The notes below the pieces were generated by a model that saw only the letters and a program-made list of their open reading frames with translations, was not told the origin of the DNA and ran no database searches. Shown here piece by piece: positions 61,273-64,000 of a stretch of 64,000 bases of DNA (position 1 is the first letter of the stretch; every line of letters starts with the position of its first letter). The position numbers were made by a program, and so were the translations under genes. Source of the stretch: Astropecten irregularis (taxonomy: Eukaryota; Echinodermata; Asteroidea; Paxillosida; Astropectinidae); the NCBI GenBank assembly GCA_963971285.1, contig OZ020263.1, positions 4,712,001 to 4,776,000 of the forward strand. The letters are read 5' to 3'.

Positions 61273-63168
61273 GTAATTCCGTTACCGAAAAAATGGCAAA
61301 AGTTACTTATTTCACAGACTTTCTGGATTTTTTTTCTTGAAATCATGGATGTTAAAAAGGGCCCTACTATAAACATGAATGAAAAATGAAAACTTAAAAA
61401 AAATAATTTCTTGGCATTTTTCCAAGTGGTAACGGAATTACGAAATGGTAACGGAATTACGGTAACGGAATTACGCATGCACAAAGTGTATACATTTCCA
61501 TATACATATCACACAGTTTAAGTTTACGTGGCCAGAGCATGAAGATGTTGAATGTTATTGTGACAGCAACCATCACATTGATCCTACCTGAACCCCAGAT
61601 GGATCTAGACACATCTCTCAATCTACAACATCCAGTAACCATGGTAACTGGTGTTTTTATTCACAGATTGTTACAGTCTTGTTACATTTTCCTTTTCAGA
61701 GATGCCAACCAGTACAGTTTGAATGTATTTTGCACGTAGAGCTATTGCACTTTTTCAGAGTAAAGTATGATTTCTGGTGGAAAAACACATTTACTATAAG
61801 TATGACTCTTTAAAATGTTCTAAATTGCACAGTTTAGAGCATTTCCCATGTGTACAACTATTCCAAGTACACTTTTCTCTCTCAATTCAGCTGCATTTTC
61901 AGGTAAATACTATTTTTGCTTCGAAAAATACTGTTACTCTGTCGGGTACAAGTACACTGTAGGCCTACTCTTTTTGTGGGCATAATGTAGGTTGCCATGA
62001 CCTCTGCTTGCTGATCCATCTGATTTTTTTTAGAATTCTGTGCAATTTGATAAACTGCTGTTTTCTGAATGAAGTACATGTATGAATTAAGCAAATCCTT
62101 AACTAAGCTTGAAACATACTACACCATGCATTGTTTCCATTTGCGTGGTAATTAATCATTAAATCTACATGATAATACTTTTTTTTTACATGGAACAAAC
62201 CAGAGTGTAAAAAGATATGACCAAGAACCAAGCAAATTTGAAACATATGCACTTCATGCATTTCAAATATTTCCATTTAAGGCCAGAACACATTAAAGGC
62301 AGTCTTATTTGACAATTTTGTTTTCTTTTGCAAGATTACAACAGATCAATCCATTAAGCCCGTCCTTATATTAGGCCTAATGCTACCAAAAGTTAGCCAA
62401 GGTAAAATTCTCAAACCTGTATAGTGGTGATGTAGGCAATCCTGTGATTGGTCAATATGTAAAGAGTGGGGCTCAATGTCTTAGTCTATTAATTGGGCAA
62501 AATTTAAAATCTGTAAACCAGCAATTGTACCAGTTATGCAGTCATCACCTGACTGCATTTCACCTTGACCTTTGACCTAAAAAGCACAGCCAAGACATGT
62601 TAAGGCCTAAAATTACATTTTGATCTGTTAATTTTCACCTAGCCTATTATATACATGTGGCTTTCCCCTGTGCCATTTTATAACCTTCTAAAATTTGTAT
62701 TGTGATGAGTTAATGTTGAATTTAATGTTATGTATTGCGTTTACTGTATAAACGTAACTATGGCGTAATTCCGTTACCGCCCAGCCGTAATTCCGTTACC
62801 ATGATTAAAATGCAAATTATGAAAAGAGTGATTATTTTTTCAACTTTGCTCTGCATGTAGTTAACAACACCCCTGAACTCTACAAATAACAGGTAGTGTC
62901 CAATTTTAAAATTTCAGAACTTCAGAGAGTTTTATCAATTTATGCAAGAACTCAAATATGCTTGTCCTCGGTCCGTAATTCCGTTACTGATATTAAGCTC
63001 CGCCCCTTAAAGGGTAATCTTGGGGAAATTTTTTTTTTGTAGGGGTCTATCAATTCTATTGGTCCTTGGCTCCCTTTCCATGTTGAGATTAGCTGTCTTG
63101 CATATGACATATTTTCTTGGGAAAGAATAATCCCTGACAAAGTGACAAATGGGCGTAATTCCGTTACC
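61273..63168. repeat. Cluster of eight GGTAACGGAATTAC motifs
   Basis: GTAATTCCGTTACC occurs on the plus strand at 61273, 62765, 62787, 62975 (last base T) and 63155. Its complement GGTAACGGAATTAC is at 61428, 61447 and 61461. Two clusters about 1.3 kb apart suggest the subterminal sites of a DNA transposon. Possible outer ends are GGGCAATTCTCC (about 60911) and GAAGAATCGCCC (63180). Confidence 0.8.
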
Positions 63169-63313
63169 GAAGAATCGCCCACATGCATTGTATCGCCACT
63201 GAGTCAAGCCCTTTGTTTTATGATTCCAGGTAAAAAATTATAAACATTTTCAAATTTGTGATGATTTTCTTCCACCATCTTTCCATCTGAATTTGTCGTA
63301 GATCTAGGTCAAG

Positions 63314-63640
63314 ATGACTTGCAGAGCGGACAGCACAGAGGAGCTTCAGAACCAGCTAGGAGCTCTCCAAAGTCTCACATCCGAAGCCCAGACGATGGTT
63401 CACACTCACCACGACCAACTGGCTGGCTCTTCCAAGACCGTCCAGGCTGGCCTGCAGCTGTTGCAGCGGGCATCGTCGCTGGTCTCTGAATTCCTGATGT
63501 TGGCTGAGGAGAAGGTACAGCGGAGGCGAGATGCTGAGCTAGTGGACGGCACTCCACCAGCAAGTTGGCCTGAAGCTGAGGAATCATTTGATACCACGTT
63601 TGATGAAGATGACAATATTCTGGAGGTCAGCTTGTACTAG
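63314..63640 (+). CDS. Unidentified small coding exon, helical, with acidic C-terminal part
   Basis: An open frame of 108 codons starts at the first ATG after a good acceptor (pyrimidine-rich tract then TAG ending at 63300). An in-frame stop at 63305-63307 shows that coding begins at this ATG. Residues 8-70 look like one long amphipathic helix (ELQNQLGALQSLTSEAQTMV, SSLVSEFLMLAEEKVQRRRD). The end is acidic (EESFDTTFDEDDNILE). Base composition is more GC-rich than the surroundings, as in the other exons here. The frame stops at 63640, but a plausible donor (GAG then GTCAGC) sits at 63627-63628. The protein may therefore continue in exons outside the window. I do not recognise the family. Confidence 0.6.
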   Translation: MTCRADSTEELQNQLGALQSLTSEAQTMVHTHHDQLAGSSKTVQAGLQLLQRASSLVSEFLMLAEEKVQRRRDAELVDGTPPASWPEAEESFDTTFDEDDNILEVSLY

Positions 63641-64000
63641 ATTGACATCCTTAGGACCTTTAGGGTCATTTCACCTTCTGTCACCGTTCTATCTAAGTGG
63701 TGGATTCACCCCTGGCCCTGTGCAGTGTTGTCCATTTTAAAATAATCATCTAATATAAGGCTAACTGAAGAAATAGACTCCTCGATTGCTGGTAATAGTA
63801 GCAGATACTCTTTATTGCATCAACAACGATGATAGAGTCCTGTGTGGCAAAACAATAACAGTAAACAATTACAAACTGTGTAAAACTGTAGACAAGCCCA
63901 AGGACTAACTGATGACAATAAGATAATGAAATAACAACGAAAGTAAAGACTTACAAACAAAGTGGAATTGGTATGGCAAGACCAAGTAACAACTGATTAA
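63641..64000. other. 3' flank or intron after the unidentified exon
   Basis: No coding signal or repeat was recognised in these 360 bases. Confidence 0.5.

Larger units (their letters stand above)
58557..63300. other. Region between METAP1 and the unidentified plus-strand exon
   Basis: METAP1 and the 63.3 kb exon point away from each other, so two promoters are expected, perhaps with upstream noncoding exons of the latter. Visible content is the MITE at 59380-59519, the minisatellite-ended element, the TAGTTGCGATGA fragment and the GGTAACGGAATTAC cluster. 58600-59370 and 61480-62750 show no further gene. Confidence 0.6.

Overview
This is eukaryotic nuclear DNA from a metazoan. Genes are split into many short coding exons with GT-AG introns, and all five recognisable genes are orthologues of animal housekeeping genes. 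The intergenic and intronic DNA is full of short DNA transposons, tRNA-derived SINEs and ACATGTAC-type palindromic sequence. The repeat style and gene linkage suggest a marine invertebrate deuterostome (echinoderm-like, for example a sea star), but the species is an inference. No LTR or virus-like element, CRISPR array, rRNA gene or intact tRNA gene was recognised.

Layout. 1-17.8 kb: minus-strand CCDC6 copy A, exons 1-5, cut by the left edge at the exon 5 splice donor, with a 15.2 kb first intron packed with repeats. 20.2-21.1 kb: a piggyBac C-terminal zinc-domain remnant and a purine-rich tandem array. 21.4-26.4 kb: CCDC6 copy B on the same strand, exons 1-5 plus two versions of exon 6. Copies A and B lie in a tandem segmental duplication that also covers introns and about 1.3-2 kb of upstream DNA. 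27.9-35.5 kb: SLC25A16 (mitochondrial carrier), minus strand, nine exons, complete. 38.2-47.8 kb: ADH5 (class III alcohol dehydrogenase/S-(hydroxymethyl)glutathione dehydrogenase), plus strand, ten exons, complete. 52.3-58.6 kb: METAP1 (methionine aminopeptidase 1), minus strand, ten exons, complete. 63.3 kb: a small unidentified plus-strand coding exon.

The genes do not form a pathway. Their arrangement is still informative: ADH5 and METAP1 are tail to tail, as in human 4q23, and CCDC6 and SLC25A16 are both on human 10q21, so two vertebrate linkage pairs meet here. SLC25A16 and ADH5 are head to head across 2.7 kb of transposon-rich DNA.

The most unusual material is mobile. A 3.2 kb Mutator-like foldback element (13716-16890) has 9-bp target duplications and carries a 1.07 kb hAT element with an 8-bp duplication. 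A 130-bp relative of the same Mutator-like family sits inside CCDC6-B. One element near 60 kb has terminal inverted repeats built from a 15-16-bp minisatellite. A 14-bp motif, GGTAACGGAATTAC, occurs eight times in 1.9 kb. All coordinates and splice sites were read by eye. Superfamily calls rest on target-site duplications and terminal repeats, not on database searches.
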